DNA of 64,000 nucleotides from assembly GCA_964606065.1 (NCBI GenBank), contig CAZSEX010000004.1, positions 28,623 to 92,622 on the forward strand, read 5' to 3'. Below, one piece after another: positions 44,454-53,170 of the stretch; the stretch's first letter is position 1, and each line of letters begins with the position of its first letter. A program made the translations under genes and the position numbers. The DNA is from JAFGHJ01 sp964606065. Lineage in GTDB: Bacteria; Hydrothermota; UBA3072. The notes under the pieces are model-generated. The model had not been told where the DNA came from. It did no database searches and saw only the letters and a list, made by a program, of their open reading frames with translations.

Positions 44454-47093
44454 ATGCCGATATCCGAACAGGAAAAAAAGCTCTTAAAATTATTTTCAAA
44501 AAAGATCGAGCCTACCGATTCAGGATCCCATAATAATCTTGCTGTTGTGTATTATAATAAAGGGTTGGTAAAAGATGCCGTTGAAGAGCTTAAAAAAGCG
44601 CTTGAAATAGATCCTCATTTTACCCTGGCTAAAAATAATCTTGACTATATTTATAGAAGTACAGGATACTATGATGAACAAATCGAAAAACTGGAAAGAA
44701 AAATAGCAGAAAATCCGGATGACTACGATTCGAGACTTGAATTGGCAAGGTCGTATAAGAGTATAGGCAATTACTATGAGGCTATAAATCAGTATAGTAA
44801 GTATTTAAGACAAAAACCCTCTGATACGCAGGCTCTCTTAGAGTTAGGTATAGCGTGCAAAGCAAGCGGATTCTATGAACCCTCGGTTGAACAGCTAAAG
44901 AAAGTTATACGCCTTGATAAGGATAATGCTTCAGCTCATAAATATCTGGGTGAGGTTTATTATAATCTGGGAATGTTTTCCTCTGCTATAGAAGAGTTAA
45001 AAACAGCAATTCGACTTAATCCCGAAGATGCAGAATCGTACTATTTGTTGTCTTTTACCTATGGAGAAGAGGGCAAATTTGATGAAGCCACTAAAGCAGC
45101 AAAAAAGGCTATAAATTTAAATCCTCGTTTCGGGAAAACAGAGGCAAACTTAAGTTTGGGTCTTTATAAAAGAAAAGGATATGAAGATTTTCTTACCGTT
45201 TCTAAAGATAAAATCGGAGAAAATCCTTCTTTCGGTTACTACGCTATGGGGCTTGCCTATAAAAATAAGGGACTGTTCAAAGAAGCTCTTGCGGAACTCG
45301 AGAAAGCAATAAAGGCTGATCCTGGAAATTCTCTTGTAAGAGAACAAATAGGAGAGGTTTATCTGTTTACGGGTAAGAATGAAGAAGCGATAAAAGCTTA
45401 TCTTGAGGCTCTTAAACAGGATCCTGATTTACCTAAATTGGCGAATAATATTGGAATTGCTTACCATAGACTGGGGAAATTGGAAGAAGCTGTTTCCTGG
45501 TATAAAAGAGCGATTTCAAAAGAGCTTAATTATGCCGTTTCCTGGAATAATCTCGGAGTGGCTTATTATCATTCCGGAGCTCCAAAAGAAGCGTTTAATT
45601 GTTTAAAAAGAGCAAAAGAGATAAATCCCGAGTACGTTGATCCATATTTGAATATAGGTCTTGTATATATGACAAGAGGCAATTATGAAACCGCTGAAAA
45701 ATTTTTTAAAAGAGTTATAGAAATGAAAGGGGAAAACCCTCTTCCCTTTAATTATCTGGGGTCGGTCTACTTGAATCTTGAACGGTTTGAAGACGCGATA
45801 TATTTTTTCAGAATGGCTGTTGAACGTGATGATAGTTTTGCTGAGGCTCTTTATAATCTGGGTTTCGCCCTGTCCAGAATAGGAAAATATGACGAGGCTC
45901 TTGAAGCTACGAAAAAGGCTATGGAAATAGATCCGTATTATTCAAGTAATAGATTTAAATTAGGGGTAGATATATACTCCGAGCGTCTTGGTATCCTTGT
46001 AGCACGAGAACTGACAAAAGACATGGAAGTGGGAAGAGTGGCAGGAGAGGAGACCGCTGAAGATTTCTTCGGGGATCTTTTTGAAGCTCCGGGGGAGAAA
46101 ATTAAGCCCAAACCGGATATTAAAAAGGAAATTCAGAGAGCTACTGCTCTGGTTAAGGAAAATAAATTAAATACGGCAATGGAATTATTGACGGAAGCGA
46201 GGAATGTAGAACCCCGAAATGAGGAACTATTGCTTCTTTTGGGTAAAATATATGAAAAGAAGGAATTGCTCGGGGAAGCGAAGGATGTTCTGCAAGGTCT
46301 GGTTCCCGAAAATCTTGAAGCTTCCAAATTGTTGATAAAAGTATATCAGAAGAACGGAGAATGGGAGCGAGCTTTAAACCTTTCAAAAGAACTCAACAAA
46401 AGATATCCCGAAGAATCCTTTGCCTATATAGCTTCTGCCCAATATTTAAAAAGAAAAAAACAATATGAGAAAGCAATTGAACTTCTTAAGAAATTTCCAG
46501 ATTGGGAAAAAGAGACTGGAATTCTGCTGGAACTTGCGTCCATTAATTTTAAATTAGGTAAGAAAAGAGTAGCTCTTTCCTTAATAGAAAAAAGTCTTTC
46601 TGTAACTCCGTCCCCAGAAGGGTATTATCAACTCTCAAATCAAAGAATTAGTGAAGGTGATCTTAAGGGTGGAATTGAAGCTCTGTTAAAGGCGAAGAAA
46701 TTAGCGCCGAGAGATAAAAGGGTTTTGAAAGCGCTGGTTAAAGCGTACCTGCTTTCTAAAAATTATGATGGTGTATTAAGTAGTGTGAAAGAAGCTAAAG
46801 AAGTTATAAAAGCTGACAGTAATCTGGCTTTATGGGAAGCCAAAGCCTTATATAATAAGAACGAAATTGAGGGTGCAATAAAAAGTTTGAAACAGGCGAT
46901 TGGTTTTGAAAGTAAAAACTTCGAGGCAAGTCATATGTTAGCCTCTCTGTATTTCAGACAGGGAAGGTATAAAGAAGCAGAAAATTTGTGGAATAATATA
47001 GCGGATGAAGCAAAGGATGAACGGGTGTTACATAAAGCGAGAGAAGCGATTGAAAGCTTGCTGCGCCTTAAAAATATCACGGGAGAGATGTAA
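44454..47093 (+). CDS. Large TPR-repeat protein of the chemosensory operon
   Basis: An 879-residue soluble protein made almost wholly of tetratricopeptide repeats (34-residue units of the type NNLAVVYYNKGLVKDAVEELKKALEIDP), about 20-24 of them. A charged linker lies near 530-560 (EETAEDFFGDLFEAPGEKIK, in part). There is no signal peptide or membrane segment. Such proteins are scaffolds; in this operon it may gather the Che proteins or the roadblock proteins. The repeats resemble those of the shorter TPR stretches in 47093 and 48105. The ATG at 44454 is 16 bases after the cheC stop; a TTG at 44448 is a possible alternative. Neither has a good ribosome binding site. Confidence 0.85.
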   Translation: MPISEQEKKLLKLFSKKIEPTDSGSHNNLAVVYYNKGLVKDAVEELKKALEIDPHFTLAKNNLDYIYRSTGYYDEQIEKLERKIAENPDDYDSRLELARSYKSIGNYYEAINQYSKYLRQKPSDTQALLELGIACKASGFYEPSVEQLKKVIRLDKDNASAHKYLGEVYYNLGMFSSAIEELKTAIRLNPEDAESYYLLSFTYGEEGKFDEATKAAKKAINLNPRFGKTEANLSLGLYKRKGYEDFLTVSKDKIGENPSFGYYAMGLAYKNKGLFKEALAELEKAIKADPGNSLVREQIGEVYLFTGKNEEAIKAYLEALKQDPDLPKLANNIGIAYHRLGKLEEAVSWYKRAISKELNYAVSWNNLGVAYYHSGAPKEAFNCLKRAKEINPEYVDPYLNIGLVYMTRGNYETAEKFFKRVIEMKGENPLPFNYLGSVYLNLERFEDAIYFFRMAVERDDSFAEALYNLGFALSRIGKYDEALEATKKAMEIDPYYSSNRFKLGVDIYSERLGILVARELTKDMEVGRVAGEETAEDFFGDLFEAPGEKIKPKPDIKKEIQRATALVKENKLNTAMELLTEARNVEPRNEELLLLLGKIYEKKELLGEAKDVLQGLVPENLEASKLLIKVYQKNGEWERALNLSKELNKRYPEESFAYIASAQYLKRKKQYEKAIELLKKFPDWEKETGILLELASINFKLGKKRVALSLIEKSLSVTPSPEGYYQLSNQRISEGDLKGGIEALLKAKKLAPRDKRVLKALVKAYLLSKNYDGVLSSVKEAKEVIKADSNLALWEAKALYNKNEIEGAIKSLKQAIGFESKNFEASHMLASLYFRQGRYKEAENLWNNIADEAKDERVLHKAREAIESLLRLKNITGEM

Positions 47094-48112
47094 TGCCCAT
47101 TGAAGGACCGATAAAAGAATTAGGACTTTTTGAACTCTTTCAGTTGATTTCTCTGGCTGAAAAGAGAGGAATTTTAACCATAAGTGGGGAGGAAATACTT
47201 AAGTCTTATGTGCTCTATTTTGGTAGAGGGAATCTTGTTTTTATTGATTTTCCCGAGAGGTTGAAAAAAGAGCTCTTGAAACGAGGTTTTTTGACCGGAG
47301 AAGAAATAATAGAAGTGGCAGATAGTAAATTCGTTGACTATTTGGTTGAAAATAAAATAATTCCGATCGGTACCTTTAAGGCGGTATTCAAGCAAACAGC
47401 TATGGATGTGATTTATTCTCTCTTTCTCATAAAAAACGGTCATTTCAGTTTTCGTGAGACGGATTTTGAGATACCCGATTATCTTACTCTGGATATAAAA
47501 ATAGAAAATATCATATTGGAAGCTGCGAGAAGGATCGATGAAATATCCAAAATGGAAGAAATTTTGCCCAATACGGATATCGTTCTTGAAGTTTCGACTG
47601 ACTTAATTGAAAAAGAGCAAATTAATCTTTCTCCCATGGATTGGAAGTTATTATCTTTCATAGATGGAAATTTAACCATAGCCGATATTATAAACAAGAT
47701 AGGCGGAGATAAATTTACCGTGATGAAATCACTGTATGGGATGACCATGACCGGTATAATAACGGAAAAAAAAATTCCGGTAGATGATATAATAAAAGAG
47801 AAGGAAACGTCTGGCGAAGAGGATACAGAGAGAATTAAAGAGTTGAACAGGTTATGGAATAAAGGTAAGTATACCGAAGGACTTAAAGAGTTATTTAAAT
47901 TAAAGGAAATATATCCTGAAGATCCAAGTGTTTCCTATAACATGGGTTATTTTTACCTTGCCGAAGGGAGATTTAAAGAAGCTATCTCGGAATGGAATTC
48001 TTTTTTAATTTTGTCTTCCGATGAAAACAGAAAGAAGGAAATTCGAGAAGCACTTGATTTGTTAAAAGGGATTCATAAAAAGATGGTGAATTGGGAGGTT
48101 TTAATTGAATGA
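47093..48112 (+). CDS. DUF4388 (PATAN) domain protein with TPR-like C-terminus
   Basis: A 339-residue cytoplasmic protein. The N-terminal 110 residues match DUF4388/PATAN (begins IEGPIKELGLFELFQLISLAEKRG, in part; YFGRGNLVFIDFP; GHFSFRETDFEI). The domain often occurs beside response regulators and in gliding or polarity systems, usually as an adaptor. Next comes a winged-helix-like region (SPMDWKLLSFIDGNLTIADI and VMKSLYGMTMTGIITEK, about 180-235), then a TPR-like end (about 255-335). Its ATG shares one base with the TPR gene's stop. Function in detail is unknown. Confidence 0.8.
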   Translation: MPIEGPIKELGLFELFQLISLAEKRGILTISGEEILKSYVLYFGRGNLVFIDFPERLKKELLKRGFLTGEEIIEVADSKFVDYLVENKIIPIGTFKAVFKQTAMDVIYSLFLIKNGHFSFRETDFEIPDYLTLDIKIENIILEAARRIDEISKMEEILPNTDIVLEVSTDLIEKEQINLSPMDWKLLSFIDGNLTIADIINKIGGDKFTVMKSLYGMTMTGIITEKKIPVDDIIKEKETSGEEDTERIKELNRLWNKGKYTEGLKELFKLKEIYPEDPSVSYNMGYFYLAEGRFKEAISEWNSFLILSSDENRKKEIREALDLLKGIHKKMVNWEVLIE

Positions 48113-48794
48113 AAAAGGGCTTCGACCCGATATTAATTCCTTGGACGTACTGATTTCCCTTGCCGATCTTTATGTTGAAAACGGTTTGGTCGAGGAAGCG
48201 AAAGATCTTTTGAAAACAGCTATTGAGGAAAATAAAGAAGAAATAAAGCCTTATACTCTGTTGAGTAAAATTTTTATAACTCAGGGAGATAAAAAGAAAG
48301 CGGCTGACGTTTTAAAGAATGCGATGAAAATAAGCCCTGAAGATAAGGAAATAAAGCAGCTGCTAAAATCTCTAAAAATAGATGAGAAAGAAGAGGTAAA
48401 AGAAACAAAAACGAAAAAACCCGCTACCGGGTTAGGCGATTCACTCGATAAAGTCTTGAGTAATTTACTTAAGGTTAAAGGAATCCTGGGAGTTTTGATT
48501 GTGGATGATATCGGGGCTCTTATAGGGGCAAAATTAGAGTTGCCTGTGGAGAAAGAATCTACGGGAGCAATAATTTCTTCGATTTACGATAAAATTAAAT
48601 TTTCATCTGCGGATCTCGAATTGGGATTAATAAATAAGGTTTTTTTTGAATTACCGGGGGGAAATATAATAGTATTGGGTTCAAAATCCTTAAGATTTAT
48701 CGTTCTTACTGCCAGAAATATTCTGGTTAGCCAGGTGGAAAATGTCCTGGCTGAGGCTTTTCATAAGACGATTGACCTTTTAGGAGTCGAGTAA
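48105..48794 (+). CDS. TPR + roadblock/LC7 domain protein
   Basis: A 229-residue protein with two TPR-like units (about 12-90), a Lys/Glu linker (about 93-108) and a roadblock/LC7 (MglB-like) domain about 112-229: VLIVDDIGALIGAKLE, VFFELPGGNIIVLGSKSLRF, IVLTARNILV. MglB-type proteins regulate small GTPases such as MglA by dimerising. The start is TTG at 48105, chosen because GGGAGG lies 7 bases upstream; it overlaps the previous gene by 8 bases. No MglA-like GTPase gene is in the window. Confidence 0.78.
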   Translation: MNEKGLRPDINSLDVLISLADLYVENGLVEEAKDLLKTAIEENKEEIKPYTLLSKIFITQGDKKKAADVLKNAMKISPEDKEIKQLLKSLKIDEKEEVKETKTKKPATGLGDSLDKVLSNLLKVKGILGVLIVDDIGALIGAKLELPVEKESTGAIISSIYDKIKFSSADLELGLINKVFFELPGGNIIVLGSKSLRFIVLTARNILVSQVENVLAEAFHKTIDLLGVE

Positions 48795-49126
48795 TGAAGA
48801 AAATGATGGAAGGAATTGGATCGATAAATGGAGTATTGTCATGCTATCTGGTTGATAGAGATGGGGAAATTGTAGAAGACGCGGGGAATGATAAGTTAGA
48901 TAAAACTCTGGCGTCCGCTGTAATTGCAGCCATAACAAAAGAGCTTTCCACTCAGATGGGTATAGAGAATAATTTTTCAATAATTGTTATGGCGCAGAAG
49001 AAGAATCTTTTTATTGTTACTCAGAAAAATTTTATTTTGGCTGTTTTTACCGATCCGACCATCGATACAGGAAAGATCAGGTTTGAGTTGCGGGAATGTG
49101 TTAAAGCTATATCCGAAGAATTATAA
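48794..49126 (+). CDS. Roadblock/LC7 (MglB-like) protein
   Basis: A 110-residue single roadblock domain: INGVLSCYLVDRDGEIVEDAG, TKELSTQMG, SIIVMAQKKNLFIVTQKNFILAVFTDP (each given in part). Its ATG shares one base with the preceding stop (TAATG), so the two roadblock proteins are made together and may form a heterodimer. Partners and role are inferred only from the domain family and the operon. Confidence 0.75.
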   Translation: MKKMMEGIGSINGVLSCYLVDRDGEIVEDAGNDKLDKTLASAVIAAITKELSTQMGIENNFSIIVMAQKKNLFIVTQKNFILAVFTDPTIDTGKIRFELRECVKAISEEL

Positions 49127-49588
49127 GTGTCGACTATTATACTTTTCTATGAGATACAGAAAAGAATCGAGCAATTTCTCGAGAAATTTCTTGTCAGGAC
49201 CGGTGCGCAGCACATTCTTTTTGCCGCTAAAAGCGGGGAAGTACTGGTTCATTCGGGTTTAAAAAAAGAAGAAAAAATTTCTTCTATAACAGCTCTCCTC
49301 GCAGGTGTTTTTAACGCTACAGAGGAATTGGCTAAACTGGTCGACGAACATCAGTTTAAACAATTATTTATTAAAGGTAAAGCTTATAGTTTATTTTATC
49401 AAAACATAAATTCAAAATTTTTATTGGTTGTAATATTTAAAGAGGAAACTTTGTTAGGGTCAGTAAGGGTACTTGCTCAAAAGCTCGCGGATAAGTTGCT
49501 GGAAGAATTAAACAAAAATATCAGACAGAAGAATACTTCGTTTGAAGAGTTCGACGGAGAAAGTCTTATGGAGGATTTATTTAAATAA
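49127..49588 (+). CDS. Roadblock/LC7-like protein, third of a tandem series
   Basis: A 153-residue protein with the roadblock pattern: HILFAAKSGEVLVHSG, ITALLAGVFNATEELAKLV, LFIKGKAYSLFYQ, FLLVVIFKEETLLGSVR. The acidic C-terminal tail (EEFDGESLMEDLF) could be a docking peptide. It starts with GTG directly after the TAA of the previous gene, with no spacer, so it depends on coupled translation. It is the most divergent of the three. Confidence 0.68.
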   Translation: MSTIILFYEIQKRIEQFLEKFLVRTGAQHILFAAKSGEVLVHSGLKKEEKISSITALLAGVFNATEELAKLVDEHQFKQLFIKGKAYSLFYQNINSKFLLVVIFKEETLLGSVRVLAQKLADKLLEELNKNIRQKNTSFEEFDGESLMEDLFK

Positions 49589-52500
49589 TGAAAAGAAAGC
49601 TAATAATAATTCTTTCTTTTTTCTGTTTTATTGTTCTGCTTGGGGTTTTTTCGGATTTTGTTATTGTCAAAATCCAGGACATGATTGCACAAAAAATACT
49701 TTCCGTATTACCCGAGGGTAGTTATATAAAAAATTTAAGTCTTAAAGGAATAAGCGGAGTATCTGCCGATTCTCTATATATTAAAGATGTTTGTATTTTA
49801 CCGGCGGTAGAAATAGAGTATTTTCCCGTGGATATACTACGTCGTAGAATAAAAAAAATATCTCTCGATTCCCCCTCGTTTTTAATCCCTGAGGAGGAAA
49901 GAGATGTAGGGGGAGGTGGTGGTATATCAGCGCTATTTTATGTTGAAAAAATCGAAGTTACGAATGGTTCTGCGGTATGGAAGAATCATCATTTCAAAAT
50001 GAATGGTAGTGGAGAGATTTTTTCTACGGGTACAGGTCAGATCGTTTTTGATATAAGCGAACTCTGGGGAGAAGTGGATGATGTTCCTTTTAATATTCGG
50101 GGCGTCGATTTGTCTATATCGAATAGGATTTCGAATTTGAATGTTAAGAACCTTAAAGTAGGGAAATCAGAATTCGAGATAGAAAGTGATGTTCACGGTA
50201 GAATAAAAGGAGATGGTCGGATATATTTCTCTGAATTAGAAAAATTTTTAGGTGTTGAGGGTGAGGGTTTTATGGATTTGTCTTTTACTTATGATACTAT
50301 TTTTACTTATAAAGGTGTAAGTCAGATAGCGAGTTTACTGAATTTTAATTTGCCTGAATTTGAATTTGCGGGAGTCGAAGATTCGGTAACCATAGAAGGA
50401 GAAAATCTCGCGGGTTTTTTTGATTTCGGGAACAAAATTTATGGACAAATTGCACTACGTGATTTCAATGTTAAAGAAGCAAGCAGCGAATATCCCGATT
50501 CAAAGTTATCCGGCTTTATAGATTTTGCTTATATGGAGGCAGATACTTTTAGTTTTGTTTCTAAGCTTAAAGGAGATATCCTTGAGAGGCCTCTCGAGGA
50601 TTTTAACCTTCAGGTAATCAGAAAGGGAGAGGCTATATATATCGATAGCTGCAGAGGATTTTTTAATGGAGGGGAATTTGGTTTCTCGGGAATGTATAAG
50701 GATAGAATAGATGGTAATTTACAGATTAACAAAGTGGATATTTCACCTGTTGCCGAATTTTTTGGGGTGAAAACATCGGCAATTCTAAATATGGGTCTTT
50801 CCATTCATGAGAAAATATACGGAGCTTTTTCGCTGGAAAATTTGACTTATGATGGTTTAAAATTGACACTTGTTGAAGGTAATTTAAACCTTACTCAAGA
50901 AGAAGAGGAAATTTCTGGCACAGTCGCTTTTGTGTCACGGGATTTCCAGTTTCAGGATAGAAAAATATTTGAACTTGGGGAGTCGAATTTGGAAATAGAA
51001 GAAAAAAATTGGGAAGTTAAGGGAGTGTTTAAGAGTAAAAACAGGAAACTGAATTATCGTTTTTCTCTGAAATCTGATACAGTAACAATTAGCAGTATGA
51101 GGTTTGAGTATCCCGATGGGTGGCTTTATCTGATAAATTCTTTTTCGTTTTCTTTCAGGGATATACTGCAGTTGCGAGATGTAAGGTTTTTAGGCAATAG
51201 GGGAGAAAATCTTCGAATTAAAAATATATCGATATCCCCGAAGGAAATTAATGGGGATTTAGATGTATCGGGATTTAGACCGGAATTTCTCAGAGAATTC
51301 GGGATCATTTACCATCCTTTTTCGGGTAAGTTATCAAGCTTTATTTCGATTACCGGTTCTCTCTCTTCACCTGTTTTCTCCTTTCAGGGAAGAGGAAAAA
51401 TAAAAGTTGGTGATGAGGAATTAGGGGATTCTGTAGATTTTTATATTAAATACAAAAATAAAAGGGTTTTTATGGAAAATCTGAAAATTACGGAAAAAGG
51501 TATAAGTTCCGATTTTAAAGGAATGATTGATCCAAAAGAAGATTATTTGAGTATAGAGATGAAATTACAGGAATCCGGCGCATGGGTTTTTTATCCTTTG
51601 CGAAAATATGTTACAGCGAACAGTTCCAATTTGTCGGGAAATTTGCAGGTTAAAGGTGATTTTAAGAAACCTATGATTTACGGCGAAGTAGATCTTAAAA
51701 AGGCAAATTTACTTATAAACGATTTTGGCATAGAAGTAAAGGATTTAGAGGCGGCGGCTTCGTTTAAAGGAGAAGAAGGGGAGTTGAAAAATGTATCGGC
51801 TCTTTTAGGTGATGGAAACATTCAGGCGGAAGGTAGAATCGGTCTGAGAGATAATAAATTCCAGATACAAACAACGCTGAAAAACACTCCAATTAATTGG
51901 CAATATCTCAACGCTACTGTAGATGGGGAGCTGTCGATAAGAAAAGATCGTGAAAATATATTTGTAGAGGGGGATGTCTGGCTTAATAGATCTACAATTA
52001 CAATGGAATTTGAGCAAAAAAAAGAAAAGGGAGGACGTCCTTCTAATCTTTTTTTGAATTTGACTTTTGACGCGAGTCAGGGTAATGTCTGGATACGGAA
52101 CAATCTTGCTAATATCGAATTGGCGGGAAAAGTGGGAATGAATTATGAGGGAGGATCACTATTGCTTTCGGGAAATTTGGAGGTGAGACAGGGTACTTTT
52201 TACTATCTTTACAAGAGCTTTGAAGTTGTTGAAGGGAAATTTAATTTCAACGAGTCTCCCGAGATAAATCCCAACGTTAATGTTAAAGCCATAACTCTTA
52301 TTCCAGACGGATCCGATAGAAATTCGGAACAGGATACCGTGTTTCTTGAAGTTACCGGGACAATGAAAGTTCCTGTTTTTGATATTTATTCTAAATCTTC
52401 TCTCTCTAAAGCCGAAATAATAACGCTTCTTTCTTTAAATGTCGGCTGGGAAGATTTAACGTCTGTTAAACCAATTGGTCAGTCGGTTACCGAAACGGCT

Positions 52501-52776
52501 TTTAATTATTGGGTAAGACAAACTTTGAATCGCCGGTTAAAAGAAGAGTTCGGTATCGATGTGTTGGAAATGCATAGAGGAAGCGAACATTATGAATTTG
52601 TTGTCGGTAAATATGTAACCGATAAACTTTTTGTAAAAGCTAGAACCGATATTCAATCTTACGGTATACCTGAAATACAGGCTGAATATAAGTTAAAAAA
52701 GTGGGGGTATTTGAAGGCGGAAAGAGATTTTGAAGGTCAAACCAGGTTCCTTTTTAACCTGCAATGGAGATACTGA
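49588..52776 (+). CDS. TamB/AsmA-like envelope protein (DUF490)
   Basis: A 1062-residue protein anchored by an N-terminal membrane segment (about 4-28) with a long periplasmic beta-rich body typical of AsmA/TamB lipid-transfer bridges. The C-terminal DUF490/TamB domain (about 760-1062) is clear: GNLEVRQGTFYYLYKSFEVVEGKF (in part), FDIYSKSSLSKAEIITLLSL, FGIDVLEMHRG, VGKYVTDKLFVKAR. Such proteins link inner and outer membrane for phospholipid transport or help barrel assembly with TamA. It is shorter than E. coli TamB (1259). The ATG shares one base with the stop of the last roadblock gene, so it is part of that operon although its function seems unrelated. Confidence 0.85.
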   Translation: MKRKLIIILSFFCFIVLLGVFSDFVIVKIQDMIAQKILSVLPEGSYIKNLSLKGISGVSADSLYIKDVCILPAVEIEYFPVDILRRRIKKISLDSPSFLIPEEERDVGGGGGISALFYVEKIEVTNGSAVWKNHHFKMNGSGEIFSTGTGQIVFDISELWGEVDDVPFNIRGVDLSISNRISNLNVKNLKVGKSEFEIESDVHGRIKGDGRIYFSELEKFLGVEGEGFMDLSFTYDTIFTYKGVSQIASLLNFNLPEFEFAGVEDSVTIEGENLAGFFDFGNKIYGQIALRDFNVKEASSEYPDSKLSGFIDFAYMEADTFSFVSKLKGDILERPLEDFNLQVIRKGEAIYIDSCRGFFNGGEFGFSGMYKDRIDGNLQINKVDISPVAEFFGVKTSAILNMGLSIHEKIYGAFSLENLTYDGLKLTLVEGNLNLTQEEEEISGTVAFVSRDFQFQDRKIFELGESNLEIEEKNWEVKGVFKSKNRKLNYRFSLKSDTVTISSMRFEYPDGWLYLINSFSFSFRDILQLRDVRFLGNRGENLRIKNISISPKEINGDLDVSGFRPEFLREFGIIYHPFSGKLSSFISITGSLSSPVFSFQGRGKIKVGDEELGDSVDFYIKYKNKRVFMENLKITEKGISSDFKGMIDPKEDYLSIEMKLQESGAWVFYPLRKYVTANSSNLSGNLQVKGDFKKPMIYGEVDLKKANLLINDFGIEVKDLEAAASFKGEEGELKNVSALLGDGNIQAEGRIGLRDNKFQIQTTLKNTPINWQYLNATVDGELSIRKDRENIFVEGDVWLNRSTITMEFEQKKEKGGRPSNLFLNLTFDASQGNVWIRNNLANIELAGKVGMNYEGGSLLLSGNLEVRQGTFYYLYKSFEVVEGKFNFNESPEINPNVNVKAITLIPDGSDRNSEQDTVFLEVTGTMKVPVFDIYSKSSLSKAEIITLLSLNVGWEDLTSVKPIGQSVTETAFNYWVRQTLNRRLKEEFGIDVLEMHRGSEHYEFVVGKYVTDKLFVKARTDIQSYGIPEIQAEYKLKKWGYLKAERDFEGQTRFLFNLQWRY

Positions 52777-52806
52777 GTTTTGGGTCAGAAAGGGCGCTCG
52801 GCTTAC

Positions 52807-52959
52807 AGCTTACGGCTGAGGTTGTGCCAAAATCCCAGTTTTTCATTGTAGGGCAAACCTTTAGGTTTGCAAAATAAATGATTGCCAATATCTTAGCACG
52901 GCTAAAGCCGTGCCCTACGAGCGAAATTGATAATTTTGGCACAGTCTCGGCTGGCAGCT
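52807..52959. repeat. Palindromic element that can fold into a three-way structure
   Basis: Outer arms 52807-52833 and 52933-52959 are complementary at 21 of 27 positions; the inner 11 (TGTGCCAAAAT) are perfect. A second stem is formed by GTAGGGC (52848-52854) and GCCCTAC (52912-52918). Between them are two perfect hairpins with 4-base loops: GCAAACC/GGTTTGC (52853-52870) and GCACGGC/GCCGTGC (52896-52913). There is no coding capacity. Confidence 0.75.
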
Positions 52960-52991
52960 TTACCACTAATCAATATGCTTTTTTAAGTTCT

Positions 52992-53025
52992 TTAGCTGTA
53001 AGCTGAAGGCTGTTAGCTGTTAGCT
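52992..53025. repeat. AGCTGTAAGCTG-type short tandem repeat
   Basis: Near-tandem units of about 7-10 bases (TTAGCTGTAAGCTGAAGGC, then TTAGCTG twice). Related fragments occur at 52801-52819 and about 56980-57000. They flank the palindromic element. Confidence 0.5.
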
Positions 53026-53042
53026 TTGTTTAGGGGAAACCA

Positions 53043-53048
53043 TTGACA
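53043..53048 (+). promoter_or_regulatory. Likely -35 box of the tRNA gene
   Basis: TTGACA lies 32 bases before the tRNA. The region 16-17 bases downstream (TAAAAATA at about 53065) is only a poor -10 box, so the call is tentative. Confidence 0.35.
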
Positions 53049-53079
53049 AATGTGGTTTTCTTGATAAAAATATAAATGT

Positions 53080-53152
53080 GCCCCTGTAGCTCAGTGGATA
53101 GAGCACCGGTTTCCTAAACCGGAAGTCGTAAGTTCGAGTCTTACCAGGGGTA
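53080..53152 (+). tRNA. tRNA-Arg (anticodon CCU)
   Basis: A complete 73-base cloverleaf. The acceptor stem is GCCCCTG with CAGGGGT (the first pair G-U), D stem GCTC/GAGC, anticodon stem CCGGT/ACCGG with loop TTCCTAA (anticodon CCT, reading AGG). A variable loop of about 5 bases and the T arm GTAAG-TTCGAGT-CTTAC follow. The discriminator is A; CCA is not encoded. No integrase or duplicated 3' end is seen nearby. Confidence 0.95.
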
Positions 53153-53170
53153 TTTAATAAAGGGGGATTA

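Noticed and set aside
52801..53040. CRISPR array
   Set aside because: The repeats are inverted or degenerate and of unequal spacing, there are no regular spacers, and no cas genes exist in the window.
53080..53152. Integration site (att) at the tRNA-Arg gene
   Set aside because: No integrase and no duplicated tRNA 3' end is seen on either side; neighbouring genes look like ordinary chromosome.
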